Part shown: positions 19,249-27,607 of the stretch, piece after piece
Numbering within the stretch: the stretch's first letter is position 1
Layout: each line of letters opens with the position of its first letter
DNA from: Shinella zoogloeoides
GTDB taxonomy: Bacteria > Pseudomonadota > Alphaproteobacteria > Rhizobiales > Rhizobiaceae
Direction of reading: 5' to 3'
Assembly: GCF_033705735.1 (NCBI RefSeq)
Contig: NZ_CP131130.1
Span: 747,001-811,000 of the forward strand
DNA length: 64,000 nt
Notes under the pieces: model-generated
The model's database searches: none
What the model saw: only the letters and a program-made list of their open reading frames with translations
Told to the model about the DNA's origin: nothing
Program-made: the position numbers and the translations under genes

Positions 19249-19530
19249 TCAGGCCGTGCGCCGGGCGAGCGGGATCACCCGCATCATCTGGCTGATCACC
19301 GTCGGGCGCCGCGCATTGTTGGCGCGCAACGTCCTGTTTTGCAATTCCCGCATGGCGGCGGCGTAGCCCTCGGCCCGCGCCTCGTCCAGCGCGACGTCGA
19401 ATGTCTTTTCGATCACCGGATAGCATTCTTCCGGCAGGTAGGCGTTCGGGGCGTCCGTGCCGTAAACGCGGGCCATCTTGCAAAGCGTACTGCCGAGCAG
19501 GGCTGCCCACTCTTCGTTCGTTCTTGCCAT
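19249..19530 (-). CDS. Small hypothetical protein (93 aa)
   Basis: Not recognised. The 93-residue product is soluble, with an acidic helical N-terminal two thirds (EEWAALLGSTLCKMARVYG, ALDEARAEGYAAAMRELQ) and a basic C-terminus. Two cysteines occur, at residues 17 and about 36. A good ribosome-binding site (GAGAGGAA) stands 6 nt upstream of the ATG, which is the main reason to call it a gene. It stands alone between the GGDEF gene and the dinB-like gene. A perfect 8-bp inverted repeat lies about 85-100 bp upstream. Confidence 0.6.
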   Translation of the reverse strand: MARTNEEWAALLGSTLCKMARVYGTDAPNAYLPEECYPVIEKTFDVALDEARAEGYAAAMRELQNRTLRANNARRPTVISQMMRVIPLARRTA

Positions 19531-19613
19531 TGTATTTCCTCTCTCCGGGCGAGGCGCGTGCCGTTCGGCATTGGCCCCAATGGCAGCGACTATCCCATCA
19601 CCGATCGCCCGTG

Positions 19614-19633
19614 CCTGTCACCTGGGTGACAGG
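19614..19633. promoter_or_regulatory. Inverted repeat CCTGTCAC-N4-GTGACAGG upstream of the 93-aa gene
   Basis: A perfect 8-bp inverted repeat with a CTGG spacer lies in the 198-bp gap between the 93-aa gene (start 19530, minus) and the end of the DinB-like gene. Its size and position suggest a dimeric regulator site. No regulator is assigned. Confidence 0.4.
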
Positions 19634-19728
19634 GCGGTACAGCCCCCAAATCGGTGTCGAGCGCTTCCATACTCCTCGACTGTATCACTACTGTTGCAGG
19701 AACAGGAAGATGTCATTCACCCTAAAAT

Positions 19729-20238
19729 TTATAGGAATTCCGTTCCCTCCGTCCGCAGGAAGTAGATGAGGTCGAGCGACAGGCTCGGCCCGCCGAGCGC
19801 CGTCAACATGGCGTGGCACTGGCCGCGATGATGGGTCTGGTGGTTGAAGACATGGGTCAGCGCCGCACGCAGAGAATGAGTGACGACCGAAGGATTGGTG
19901 ATCGGGCTATAGGTGAAATCCGCTGCGATCCGTTCCTCCGTCAGCGAATCGACGAAGGCGGCAAGCCGGGCGTCTTCCGTCTCCCTCGCGGCCGTAAGGC
20001 TTGCCAGGTCCTCGTGCAGGATGGCGTCCAGCCGGCTGGGCGCGGCGCCTTCTCCGGTGAAGCGCTTCATCCAGATTCGGTCGGCGGCAAGCAGGTGGTT
20101 CAGCGTGCCGTGCAGCGAGCCGAAGAAGGCGCCGAGATTCTTGCGATAGTCGGAATCGTCGAGCTTGGCGGTCTCCGCATAGACGAGGCGGTTGGCCCAG
20201 CCATTGTAGGCGGCATACATGCGATAGTGGTCGAGCAT
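19729..20238 (-). CDS. DinB-family putative metal-dependent hydrolase/thiol transferase
   Basis: DinB/YfiT-like proteins are four-helix-bundle enzymes with a three-histidine metal site; several act as thiol-dependent transferases. The 169-residue product starts MLDHYRMYAAYNGWANR, the common DinB opening. It carries histidines in LHGTLNHLLAADRIWM (about residues 43-58) and VFNHQTHHRGQ (about 130-140). I use the ATG at 20238, which has GGAG 8 nt upstream, and drop a 20-residue upstream extension. It stands alone; its substrate is unknown. Confidence 0.87.
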   Translation of the reverse strand: MLDHYRMYAAYNGWANRLVYAETAKLDDSDYRKNLGAFFGSLHGTLNHLLAADRIWMKRFTGEGAAPSRLDAILHEDLASLTAARETEDARLAAFVDSLTEERIAADFTYSPITNPSVVTHSLRAALTHVFNHQTHHRGQCHAMLTALGGPSLSLDLIYFLRTEGTEFL

Positions 20239-20371
20239 CGTTGTCTCCGTGGTTTGCCGGACTATAGACCGGCCTGCGATATCGCGCGTGAATGCCATCC
20301 ATGAAATTATCTGATTTGCGCCGGGTGCCGCGCTGCGCTCCTATGCGGCCGGATCGATCGAGGAGGTTGCC

Positions 20372-21061
20372 ATGACACGACTGCTCTACGCGCTCGCCGG
20401 CGCGGACAAGGCCCGCCAGTTTTCGCCCCATGTCTGGAAGACGGTGATGTCGCTGGCCCACAAGGGGCTCGATTACGAGACGGTGCCGGTGGGCTTCACC
20501 GAGATCCCGGCTATCGAGGGCGGCAGCACGACGACGGTGCCGGTGCTGCGCGACGGCGACCGGCTGGTGCGCGACAGCTTCGACATCGCGGTCTATCTGG
20601 ACGAGGCCTATCCCGACCGGCCGACCCTGTTCGGCGGGGAGGGCGGCCGGGCGATGGCCCGCTTCATCGAGACCTGGTCACAGTCGACCCTGCACATGGC
20701 CGTCACCCGTATCGCCATCCTCGATATCCACGACATGCTCGGGCCGGACGATCGGGCCTATTTCCGCCGCAGCCGTGAGGCGCGGCTCGGCGCCTCGCTG
20801 GAGGACATCGCCGCCGCCGGCGCGGCGGAGATCGAAGGCTTTGCGAAAAGGCTCCAGCCCCTGCGCAACATGCTGAAGGTGCAGCCCTTCATCGGCGGGG
20901 AGGGACCGCTCTTTGCCGACTATATCGTCTTCGGCGCGCTGCAATGGCTGCGCACGACGGCGGGCACGAAGGTGCTGGAGGAGGACGACCCCGTCGCGCT
21001 CTGGTTCGCCCGCTGCCTCGACCTTCACGGCGGTGCCGGCCATCGTGTGACGGCTGCATGA
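20372..21061 (+). CDS. Glutathione S-transferase family protein (beta-etherase LigE/LigF-like)
   Basis: A 229-residue soluble protein with a thioredoxin-like GST N-terminal domain (residues 1-85) and a helical C-terminal domain. The opening ALAGADKARQFSPHVWKTVM followed by AHKGLDYETVPVGF resembles the LigE/LigF beta-etherase branch, which cleaves aryl ethers with glutathione. TVPVLRDG contains the cis-proline of the glutathione site, and DSFDIAVYLDEAYP follows. There are no lignin-degradation genes around it, so its real substrate is open. It is encoded divergently from the DinB gene. Confidence 0.85.
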   Translation: MTRLLYALAGADKARQFSPHVWKTVMSLAHKGLDYETVPVGFTEIPAIEGGSTTTVPVLRDGDRLVRDSFDIAVYLDEAYPDRPTLFGGEGGRAMARFIETWSQSTLHMAVTRIAILDIHDMLGPDDRAYFRRSREARLGASLEDIAAAGAAEIEGFAKRLQPLRNMLKVQPFIGGEGPLFADYIVFGALQWLRTTAGTKVLEEDDPVALWFARCLDLHGGAGHRVTAA

Positions 21062-21097
21062 AAGTTTGAGGCCCGGACCGGCAAAAGCTGCCACCCT

Positions 21098-21126
21098 CTT
21101 GTTTTGCGGGGCGTTGGCGGCTATGG
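21098..21126 (+). promoter_or_regulatory. Probable sigma-70 promoter of ndk
   Basis: CTTGTT (21098-21103) is followed after exactly 17 bp by CTATGG (21121-21126). This resembles the rhizobial CTTGAC-N17-CTATAT consensus and sits about 40 bp before the ndk start. Confidence 0.5.
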
Positions 21127-21165
21127 AACCGCCACTTTCACCGGAAAACCAAGGGAAACGGGAAA

Positions 21166-21588
21166 ATGGCGATTGAACGCACCTTTTCGATGATCAAGCC
21201 GGACGCGACGAAGCGCAACCTGACCGGCGCCATCACCAAGATGCTTGAAGATGCGGGCCTCCGCGTCGTTGCTTCCAAGCGCGTCTGGATGAGCCGCCGC
21301 GAAGCCGAAGGCTTCTACGCCGTTCACAAGGAACGTCCGTTCTTCGGCGAACTCGTCGAAGGCATGACCTCCGGCCCGACGATCGTCCAGGTTCTCGAAG
21401 GCGAGAACGCGATCCTCAAGAACCGCGAAGTCATGGGCGCCACCAACCCGGCCAATGCCGACGAAGGCACCATCCGCAAGACGCACGCCCTGTCGATCGG
21501 CGAAAACTCGGTCCACGGCTCGGATGCTCCGGAAACCGCTGCCCAGGAAATCAAGTACTGGTTCTCCGACACCGAAATCGTCGGCTGA
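21166..21588 (+). CDS. ndk: Nucleoside diphosphate kinase
   Basis: Ndk transfers the gamma-phosphate between nucleoside triphosphates and diphosphates through a phosphohistidine and balances NTP and dNTP pools. The 140-residue protein is full length. It starts [18 protein letters not shown]. The active-site stretch NSVHGSD puts the catalytic histidine at residue 117, and [13 protein letters not shown] binds the nucleotide. It is a single-gene unit with a likely promoter at 21098-21126 and a strong terminator downstream. Confidence 0.98.
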   Translation: MAIERTFSMIKPDATKRNLTGAITKMLEDAGLRVVASKRVWMSRREAEGFYAVHKERPFFGELVEGMTSGPTIVQVLEGENAILKNREVMGATNPANADEGTIRKTHALSIGENSVHGSDAPETAAQEIKYWFSDTEIVG

Positions 21589-21632
21589 ATCGGTTTGTCC
21601 GGCTCGGGCCGGAAACCTTTGAAATGACTCGG

Positions 21633-21664
21633 GAACCGGGGCCGCAAGGCTCCGGTTCTTTCGT
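21633..21664 (+). terminator. Intrinsic terminator of ndk
   Basis: GAACCGGGGCC (21633-21643) pairs with GGCTCCGGTTC (21648-21658) around a GCAA tetraloop, with one G-U pair. A T-rich run (TTTCGTTT) follows. Confidence 0.8.
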
Positions 21665-21756
21665 TTGTGGAGCCCCTTTCCACCCCGAGAGTACGCCCCG
21701 CCCACCGGCGTCACCCCCGGCCTTGAGCCGAGAGTCCATGCCACACCAATCGATGG

Positions 21757-21779
21757 ATGCTCGGGTCAAACCCGAGCAT
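21757..21779. repeat. Short palindromic intergenic repeat (ATGCTCGGGT type)
   Basis: ATGCTCGGGT and ACCCGAGCAT form a perfect 10-bp inverted repeat with a CAA loop, followed by GACGGAGAAG. Related sequences (CCTCGGGTC...AAGGATGACGGAG and GTCCTCG...CGAGGAC) lie after the LivH-like gene. Repeats of this kind are common between genes in alphaproteobacteria. Confidence 0.6.
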
Positions 21780-21838
21780 GACGGAGAAGAGGTTTCAGGA
21801 TTCTATCGGCCCTATGGAGCCGTGGCCGAAGGACCGCT

Positions 21839-22342
21839 TTACTTGGCACACTTCGCCATTTCGAAATGCGCGGGTGCCTTGCCGTCCTTGAAGACCTCGG
21901 GATTCTTGTCGTAGCCGGGGCCGACGACGAGGGCCTTTGCCGGCAGGATGCTCTGGTCGGCGCTCGACGTCACCTGCGTTTCGATGGATTGCAGGGTGCC
22001 GCCGTCCGGCCCCACCACCGCGATGGTGACCTTGTAAGGCCGCGCCTTCTTCACGCAGGTCACGTCCGGGCTTTCCAGCACCACCTTCGGCAGGTTGGGA
22101 AAGATCCTGCGCTCCAGCGTCAGCGCCGCGCCGCCCGCCGGGTTCTCGAATTCCGCCTTGACGACGGTGCCGTCGGGCAGGGGCGTCATTTGCTCCAGTG
22201 TGACGAGATAGGTCGCATAGGCGAGGCGGTAGTTGAAGACGAACATCTTGCCCGTCAGCTTCAAGGGATCGCCGCCCGTCTCGCGTTGGCAGGCGGCGAG
22301 CGCAAGGGCAAGCGGCAGCAGGATCGCCAGATATTTCCTCAT
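21839..22342 (-). CDS. Hypothetical lipoprotein
   Basis: A 167-residue protein with a lipoprotein signal: a basic N-terminus (MRKYLAILLP), a short hydrophobic stretch, and the lipobox LAAC at residues 16-19. The mature part is probably a beta-rich periplasmic domain anchored to a membrane. It carries two more cysteines (VTCVKK and the C-terminal KCAK) that may form a disulfide. I do not recognise a named family. The ATG overlaps the stop of the CGNR regulator gene by four bases (ATGA), so both are made from one transcript controlled by the palindrome at 22903-22930. Confidence 0.8.
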   Translation of the reverse strand: MRKYLAILLPLALALAACQRETGGDPLKLTGKMFVFNYRLAYATYLVTLEQMTPLPDGTVVKAEFENPAGGAALTLERRIFPNLPKVVLESPDVTCVKKARPYKVTIAVVGPDGGTLQSIETQVTSSADQSILPAKALVVGPGYDKNPEVFKDGKAPAHFEMAKCAK

Positions 22343-22893
22343 GGCCGCTCCTCCCCGCGATTGCGGCGGTAATGCCGGCTCGCCTTCGCGCGGTTGCCGC
22401 AGACCGCCATGTCGCACCAGGCGCGCGAGCGGTTGCGGCTGCGGTCGAGGAAAAGCCACCCGCAGTTCGGGCAGATCTTCAGCCGCTCCGGCTCCGGCCG
22501 GGCGATCAGCAGCACGGCCGAGCGCGCCGTCGCGGTATCGAGCGCCTGCGGCCTTTCGCCCGAAAGGCGCAGCGTCGCGGCCGCCGCCTCCAGCAGATCG
22601 GCGAGCAGCGCCGGCCTTGTGCCGGTCGCCACCTCGGCGCGAAAATGCCGGTCTATCGCCTCGCGAAGCCTGACCAGCCCCGCGCGCGCCTCCGGGGCAA
22701 CGGGCTCCAGCGGGCCGAAGAGGGCGCGCTCCGCCCCATGCCGGTTCGCGCCGGCGGCAAAGGCATCCATCACCGCCGGATCGGCGAAACGGTCGATCCG
22801 GCGTTCGGGATCGGCGCGCAGGACAACGGAATTGGCGACATCGAGCGCAAGCACGCCACCGGAAAAGCGATGCGGGGTCCAGGAAAAGGTCAT
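22339..22893 (-). CDS. CGNR zinc-finger / ABATE-domain transcriptional regulator
   Basis: This 184-residue protein has the two-part layout of the family. An N-terminal ABATE (stress-induced regulator) domain covers about residues 10-120. The C-terminal CGNR zinc finger (about 138-180) reads CPNCGWLFLDRSRNRSRAWC, then CGNRAKASRHYRR. The four cysteines should bind zinc, and the basic stretch should contact DNA. It is first in a two-gene unit with the lipoprotein and divergent from an orphan LivH-like permease. A perfect 11-bp inverted repeat in the intergenic gap begins 10 bp upstream of its start codon, which suggests autoregulation. Confidence 0.9.
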   Translation of the reverse strand: MTFSWTPHRFSGGVLALDVANSVVLRADPERRIDRFADPAVMDAFAAGANRHGAERALFGPLEPVAPEARAGLVRLREAIDRHFRAEVATGTRPALLADLLEAAAATLRLSGERPQALDTATARSAVLLIARPEPERLKICPNCGWLFLDRSRNRSRAWCDMAVCGNRAKASRHYRRNRGEERP

Positions 22894-22902
22894 GTGATAT
22901 TC

Positions 22903-22930
22903 TAACTGGTAAAGGCAATTTTACCAGTTA
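22903..22930. promoter_or_regulatory. Perfect inverted repeat TAACTGGTAAA-N6-TTTACCAGTTA, probable CGNR operator
   Basis: Two 11-bp arms (22903-22913 and 22920-22930) are separated by GGCAAT, in the AT-rich 64-bp gap between the CGNR regulator gene and the LivH-like permease gene. It can control both divergent units. TTATAAT at 22928-22934 overlaps the right arm and may be the -10 box of the rightward promoter. Confidence 0.7.
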
Positions 22931-22957
22931 TAATTCTGAAAAATTGCGGGAGCCGCC

Positions 22958-23854
22958 ATGGCCTACTTTCTCCAGCAGATCGCCAATGCCGCGCCCGTGG
23001 CCGCGCTCTATGCGGCGCTCGCCTTCGGCTATTCCATCGCCTTCGCGGTCACGCGCCGGGCGGATGTGGCCTATGGCGCACTCTTCGCCTTCGCGGCGCA
23101 GATGTTCGTGCTTTTCGCGAGTGTCGGCTGGACGCGGCTCTGGCTGGTCCTGCCAGCCGCGCTCGCCTTCGGCGCGGCCGCCGCGCTGCTCTACGGCGTC
23201 GGCGCCGGCATCCTCATCGGGCGCCACGTCATGCGGCCGCTCGCCTTTTCCTCGGACAATACGGTCGTGGTCGCCGCGCTCGGCATCGTGCTGGTGCTGA
23301 TGGAGACGGCGCGGCTCGCCTCCGATACGAAAAGCCTCTGGCTGCCGCCGCTGCTCGGCACACGCGTCGTCTTCTGGGACAATCCCGGCTTTCCCGTGGT
23401 GCTGACCGTCCTGCAGCTCGTCAACACGGCCGCCATGGTGGCCATCGTCGCCGTCGGCCACACCTTCCTCGTCCGCTCGGCCTGGGGCCGGCGCTGGCGA
23501 GCGGTGTCGCAGGACCGCGCGGCGGCGGCGCTCTGCGGCGTCGATGCGGGCGCGATCTTCCTGACGGCCTATGCCGCGGCGGCGCTGATCGCCAGCATCA
23601 CCGGCATCCTCGCCGTCTCCTACTATGGAAACATGGATTTCGGCGCCGCCATGGTCTTCGGCGTCAAGGTGCTCTTCATCGCCGCCATCGGCGGGGCAGG
23701 GGCGCCGCTCCGCTCCGCGCTCGGCGGGGCCGCGATGGGCCTGGCCGAAACCGTCTGGAGCGCCTATGGCGCGTTTCTCTGGCGGGATCTGGTGATCTTT
23801 TCCGGGCTGGTGCTGCTGCTGGTGATCTTCCGGCGGGAGAGGCTGGTGCCGTAG
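22958..23854 (+). CDS. Orphan LivH-like branched-chain amino acid ABC permease
   Basis: A 298-residue inner-membrane protein with about eight transmembrane helices. The LivH-family sequence includes ALAFGYSIAFAVTRRADVAYGA near the N-terminus and GILAVSYYGNMDFGAAMVFGVKVLFIAAIGGAGAPL near residue 230. Such permeases normally pair with LivM, two ATPases (LivG, LivF) and a periplasmic binding protein. None of these is encoded in this window, so it must borrow partners or has a different role. A GGGAG lies before the ATG. The divergent CGNR gene and the shared palindrome suggest dedicated regulation. Confidence 0.85.
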   Translation: MAYFLQQIANAAPVAALYAALAFGYSIAFAVTRRADVAYGALFAFAAQMFVLFASVGWTRLWLVLPAALAFGAAAALLYGVGAGILIGRHVMRPLAFSSDNTVVVAALGIVLVLMETARLASDTKSLWLPPLLGTRVVFWDNPGFPVVLTVLQLVNTAAMVAIVAVGHTFLVRSAWGRRWRAVSQDRAAAALCGVDAGAIFLTAYAAAALIASITGILAVSYYGNMDFGAAMVFGVKVLFIAAIGGAGAPLRSALGGAAMGLAETVWSAYGAFLWRDLVIFSGLVLLLVIFRRERLVP

Positions 23855-23877
23855 CGGGCGTGCCGCGGGCTGTGGGT

Positions 23878-24008
23878 CCTCGGGTCGAGTCCAAGGATGA
23901 CGGAGGGGGAAGGAAAGGTCGCCCGACCATCGAACGGTGCAGCAAGAGTGAAGAGCCTCGATTGTAGGGTCTTCCTTCTTGCGTCGTCCTCGGGTTTGGT
24001 TCGAGGAC
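23878..24008. repeat. Degenerate copies of the short palindromic repeat downstream of the permease
   Basis: TCCTCGGGTCGAGTCCAAGGA followed by TGACGGAG (23878-23905), and GTCCTCG (23986-23992) facing CGAGGAC (24002-24008), resemble the repeat at 21757-21779. They fill most of the gap between the permease stop and moaE and may help termination between these convergent genes. Confidence 0.45.
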
Positions 24009-24038
24009 TCATCCGCCGTCACGACGGCAACCGTCCCG

Positions 24039-24512
24039 CTAGGACCACTTCCCCCGCGCCCGGTCGTCGCTCTCCTTGGCATCGACCCAGCCGCCTTCGC
24101 TTCCGTCGGAAAAGTGCTCCTTCTTCCAGAACGGGGCGGAAGTCTTCAGGTAATCCATGACGAAGGAGGCACCGTCGAAGGCGGCGTGGCGGTGCGGTGC
24201 GGCGGCGATGACGAGAACGATGTTTTCGCCAGGCGCGATCCTGCCGACGCGGTGGATGGCGGCGATGCCGAGGAGGGAGAAGCGTTCGACGGCCTCATGG
24301 CAGATGCGGCCGATCTCGGCTTCCGCCATGCCCGGATAATGCTCCAGTTCCAGCGCGGAAAGCCGTCCGCCCTCGTCACGGCAGAGGCCCGTGAAGGTCA
24401 CGATGGCGCCCGCCGCTGCCTGTCCACCCGTCAGGCGTGCCGTCTCGGCCGCGATGTCGAAATCGTCCGTCTGGACGCGCACGGTGACCGGTGCCGGGGC
24501 GCGGCCGGTCAC
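24039..24512 (-). CDS. moaE: Molybdopterin synthase catalytic subunit MoaE
   Basis: MoaE converts cyclic pyranopterin monophosphate to molybdopterin using sulfur from thiocarboxylated MoaD. The 157-residue protein has the expected motifs: GAIVTFTGLCRDEG (about 36-49), LEHYPGMAEAEI, IHRVGRI and FWKKEHF near residue 130, where the catalytic lysines lie. It starts at a GTG three bases after the moaD stop, so the subunits are made from one message, moaD first. The window also holds a molybdopterin oxidoreductase (31779-33893), which would need this cofactor. Confidence 0.95.
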   Translation of the reverse strand: MTGRAPAPVTVRVQTDDFDIAAETARLTGGQAAAGAIVTFTGLCRDEGGRLSALELEHYPGMAEAEIGRICHEAVERFSLLGIAAIHRVGRIAPGENIVLVIAAAPHRHAAFDGASFVMDYLKTSAPFWKKEHFSDGSEGGWVDAKESDDRARGKWS

Positions 24513-24515
24513 GGT

Positions 24516-24770
24516 TCAGCCTCCCGTCATCGGCGGGAAGAGGGCGATCTCCCGGGCGCCGGCAATCGGCTCGTCGTGCTCGACATGTTCCTGGTTGATC
24601 GCGATGCGGATGACCTTGTCGTGCTCAAGCGCATGGGCATAGTCCTCGCCGAGCGTCTTGAGATAGCGCAGGAGTTCGCCGCCGGTGGTCACGGAGGCCG
24701 GCAAGTCGATGTCTTCCTCGCCCTTGCCGATCCGTTCGCGCACCCAGGCGAAGTAGACGAGCCGCGTCAT
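24516..24770 (-). CDS. moaD: Molybdopterin synthase sulfur-carrier subunit MoaD
   Basis: MoaD is a ubiquitin-like sulfur carrier whose C-terminal glycine is activated and thiocarboxylated. The 84-residue protein ends in the required Gly-Gly (PPMTGG) and has the beta-grasp opening RLVYFAWVRERIGKGEE. The ATG lies one base after the pgsA stop, so pgsA-moaD-moaE form one coupled operon. Confidence 0.95.
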   Translation of the reverse strand: MTRLVYFAWVRERIGKGEEDIDLPASVTTGGELLRYLKTLGEDYAHALEHDKVIRIAINQEHVEHDEPIAGAREIALFPPMTGG

Positions 24771-24771
24771 C

Positions 24772-25356
24772 TCACTCGTCCACGATATGCTTCAGGCCGG
24801 CGCGGAAATAGTCGTAGCCCGTATACATGGTGATGGCGGCGGCGACCCAGAGCAGCACGATGCCGATCTCGGTCGTATAGGGCAGCACCTTGTCGCCGGC
24901 GGGGCCGGCCAGCAGGAAGCCGATGGCGAGCATCTGGATCGTCGTCTTCCACTTGGCGATGCGCGTCACGGGAACGCTCACCTTGAGGTCGGCGAGATAT
25001 TCGCGCAGGCCCGAAACGAGGATCTCGCGGCACAGGATGATGATCGCCGCCCAGATCGTCCAGCCGGCGATGGTTCCGTCCGCGGCCATCAGCAGCAGCA
25101 CCGAGGCGACGAGCAGCTTGTCGGCGATCGGGTCCAGCATGCGGCCGATATTGGACGTCTGGTTCCAGATGCGGGCGAGATAGCCGTCGAGATAGTCGGT
25201 GATGGATGCCGCGACGAACAGCCAGAAGGCCGTCCACCGCGCAAAGTCCGACGACTCCAGCCGCCCTTCGATGAAGAAGCAGAGGACGATCAGCGGAACG
25301 GCCAGGATGCGGCCGTAGGTGAGGAGGTTCGGGATGCTATATGCGCGGGAAGCCAT
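24772..25356 (-). CDS. pgsA: CDP-diacylglycerol--glycerol-3-phosphate 3-phosphatidyltransferase
   Basis: PgsA makes phosphatidylglycerophosphate, the committed step to phosphatidylglycerol and cardiolipin, at the inner membrane. The 194-residue protein has the CDP-alcohol phosphotransferase motif D-x2-DG-x2-AR-x8-G-x3-D-x3-D, visible from DYLDGYLAR to GRMLDPIAD (about residues 54-79). It has about five membrane helices. The N-terminus SIPNLLTYGRI is typical. It lies between uvrC and moaD, as in other Rhizobiaceae. Confidence 0.96.
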   Translation of the reverse strand: MASRAYSIPNLLTYGRILAVPLIVLCFFIEGRLESSDFARWTAFWLFVAASITDYLDGYLARIWNQTSNIGRMLDPIADKLLVASVLLLMAADGTIAGWTIWAAIIILCREILVSGLREYLADLKVSVPVTRIAKWKTTIQMLAIGFLLAGPAGDKVLPYTTEIGIVLLWVAAAITMYTGYDYFRAGLKHIVDE

Positions 25357-25558
25357 GGATTCTTCGGTCTCGTCAGTTTACGGCTAGATGAGGTCTTTGT
25401 GACAGCAAGGTCAACCTTTGTTTCCGGCAATTCTTGGCGAATTTGCGGAGGGCGGCGCAATGCCGCTCCCCGCGGCCCGGTTTCCGGTGAAGAAAACTCC
25501 ACTTTTCTCCGGATCGGCCCGCCATTTTCGTCGGCACGGGGAAACTGCGCGCCGGCCG

Positions 25559-27607
25559 TCAGCCGGCCGCGTCGTCGTGGAAATGGTTGTAGACGAGGCG
25601 GGCGACGCTTTCCGAAATGCCGCCGACCGCCATCAGGTCCGCCATCGCGGCACGGGAGACGGCCTTGGCGGTGCCGAAATGCTGGAGCAGGGCGCGCTTG
25701 CGCGTCGGGCCGATGCCGGCGATCTCGTCGAGCGGGTTCTTGACCATCTCCTTCTTGCGCCGCGCCCGGTGCGAGCCGATGGCGAAGCGGTGCGCCTCGT
25801 CGCGCAGGCGCTGCACGAAATAGAGCACCGGATCGCGCGGCGGCAGCGAGAAGTCGGGGATGCCCTTCATGAAGAAGCGCTCGCGCCCCGCCTCGCGGTC
25901 CGCGCCCTTGGCGACGCCGATGGCGATCACCTGGTCGGTGATGCCGAGTTCTTCGAGGATGACGCGCACCGCCGTCATCTGGCCCTGGCCGCCGTCTATG
26001 AGGATGACGTCGGGCCAGGCGGGGAAGGGCAGGTCCGCCGCATCCGCGCTCTGGTCGGCGTTGCGATCCGGCAGGCCCTCTTCCTTGATGAGACGGGAGA
26101 AGCGCCGGGTCATCACTTCCTTCATCATGCCGAAGTCGTCGCCGGGCGTGATGTCGGTCGATTTGATGTTGAACTTGCGGTACTGGCCCTTCACGAAGCC
26201 TTCCGGTCCCGCCACCACCATGCCACCCACGGCATTGGTGCCCATGATATGCGAGTTGTCGTAGATCTCGATGCGGCGCGGCACGTAAGGCAGCTTGAAG
26301 GTCGCGGCGAAGCCTTCGAGCAGGCGTGACTGCGAGGCCGTCTCGGCGAGCTTGCGCCCGTGGGCCTCGCGGGCATTGGCCACGACATGGTCGACGAGGT
26401 CCTTTTTCTCGCCGCGCTGCGGCACGGAGATCGCGACCTTGTGCCCCGAGCGCTCGGAAAGCGCCTGCGAGAGCAGGTCGATCTCCTCGACCGGTTCGGA
26501 GAGCAGGATCTGCCGCGGACAGGGCTTGTCGTCGTAGAACTGGGCGAGGAAGGCGTTCAGCACCTCTGCCCCGGTAAGCTGCGGATCGGCCTTGGGAAAA
26601 TAGGCACGGTTGCCCCAGTTCTGCCCGGTGCGGAAGAAGAAGACCTGGATGCAGGAGACGCCGCCTTCGTGATGGATGGCGAAGACGTCCGCCTCCTCCA
26701 CGCCGGCCGGGTTGATGCCCTGATGGCTCTGGACGTGGGAAAGCGCCGCCAGCCGGTCGCGATAGACGGCGGCGCGCTCGAAATCGAGGTCCTCGGCGGC
26801 CGCGTTCATGGCTTCGGCCATATGGGCCTTCACCTTCTGGCTCTTGCCGGAGAGGAAGTCCTCGGCCTCCTGCACCAGTTCGGCATAGTCCTGGTCGCTG
26901 ATCTCATGGGTACAGGGACCGGAACAGCGCTTGATCTGGTAGAGCAGGCACGGCCGCGTGCGCGTCTCGAAGACGCTGTCGGTGCAGGTGCGCAAGAGGA
27001 AGGCACGCTGCAGCGAGTTGATGGTGCGCCCCACCGCGCCCGCCGAGGCGAAGGGGCCGAAATAATCGCCCTTGCGGCTGCGCGCGCCGCGATGCTTGAA
27101 GATGGCCGGCGCGCGGCTGTCGCCCGTCACGAGGATATAGGGGAAGGACTTGTCGTCGCGCAGCAGCACGTTGAAGCGGGGGCGCAGCCGCTTGATGAGG
27201 TTCGCCTCCAGCAGCAGCGCCTCGGTCTCGGTGCGCGTGGTGACGAATTCCATGTTCGCCGTCAGGCGAATCATCTGCGTGATGCGGTTGGAATGGCCGC
27301 GGCCCTGCGCGTAGTTGGTGACGCGCTTCTTCAGGCTGCGCGCCTTGCCGACATAGAGCACGTCGCCGTCCGCATTGAACATGCGGTAGACGCCGGGGCT
27401 GTTCGGCAGGCGCTTGACGAAGGCCTGGATCAGCTCGGCGCCGATGAGGCCCTCCGGCACGTCGCCGCCCTCGTTCCAGTCTATGCCCGGGGTGGCGATG
27501 GCGGGCGCGGCGCCGCCTTCGGGCGGGCTTTCCTGAAGCTCGTCTTCCTCGTCGGTCTCGTTTTCGTCATAGAGGATGCCGCCATCCTCCACCTTCCGGC
27601 CGTTCAT
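25559..27607 (-). CDS. uvrC: Excinuclease ABC subunit C
   Basis: UvrC makes the two incisions around a DNA lesion in nucleotide excision repair. The 682-residue protein has an acidic N-terminal extension (1-65) common in rhizobia. The GIY-YIG domain starts at [23 protein letters not shown] motif lies near residues 265-300, followed by the RNase H-like endonuclease domain. Two helix-hairpin-helix motifs close the protein ([17 protein letters not shown] and [17 protein letters not shown]). The start codon overlaps the stop of the upstream SDR gene by ATGA. Confidence 0.97.
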   Translation of the reverse strand: MNGRKVEDGGILYDENETDEEDELQESPPEGGAAPAIATPGIDWNEGGDVPEGLIGAELIQAFVKRLPNSPGVYRMFNADGDVLYVGKARSLKKRVTNYAQGRGHSNRITQMIRLTANMEFVTTRTETEALLLEANLIKRLRPRFNVLLRDDKSFPYILVTGDSRAPAIFKHRGARSRKGDYFGPFASAGAVGRTINSLQRAFLLRTCTDSVFETRTRPCLLYQIKRCSGPCTHEISDQDYAELVQEAEDFLSGKSQKVKAHMAEAMNAAAEDLDFERAAVYRDRLAALSHVQSHQGINPAGVEEADVFAIHHEGGVSCIQVFFFRTGQNWGNRAYFPKADPQLTGAEVLNAFLAQFYDDKPCPRQILLSEPVEEIDLLSQALSERSGHKVAISVPQRGEKKDLVDHVVANAREAHGRKLAETASQSRLLEGFAATFKLPYVPRRIEIYDNSHIMGTNAVGGMVVAGPEGFVKGQYRKFNIKSTDITPGDDFGMMKEVMTRRFSRLIKEEGLPDRNADQSADAADLPFPAWPDVILIDGGQGQMTAVRVILEELGITDQVIAIGVAKGADREAGRERFFMKGIPDFSLPPRDPVLYFVQRLRDEAHRFAIGSHRARRKKEMVKNPLDEIAGIGPTRKRALLQHFGTAKAVSRAAMADLMAVGGISESVARLVYNHFHDDAAG

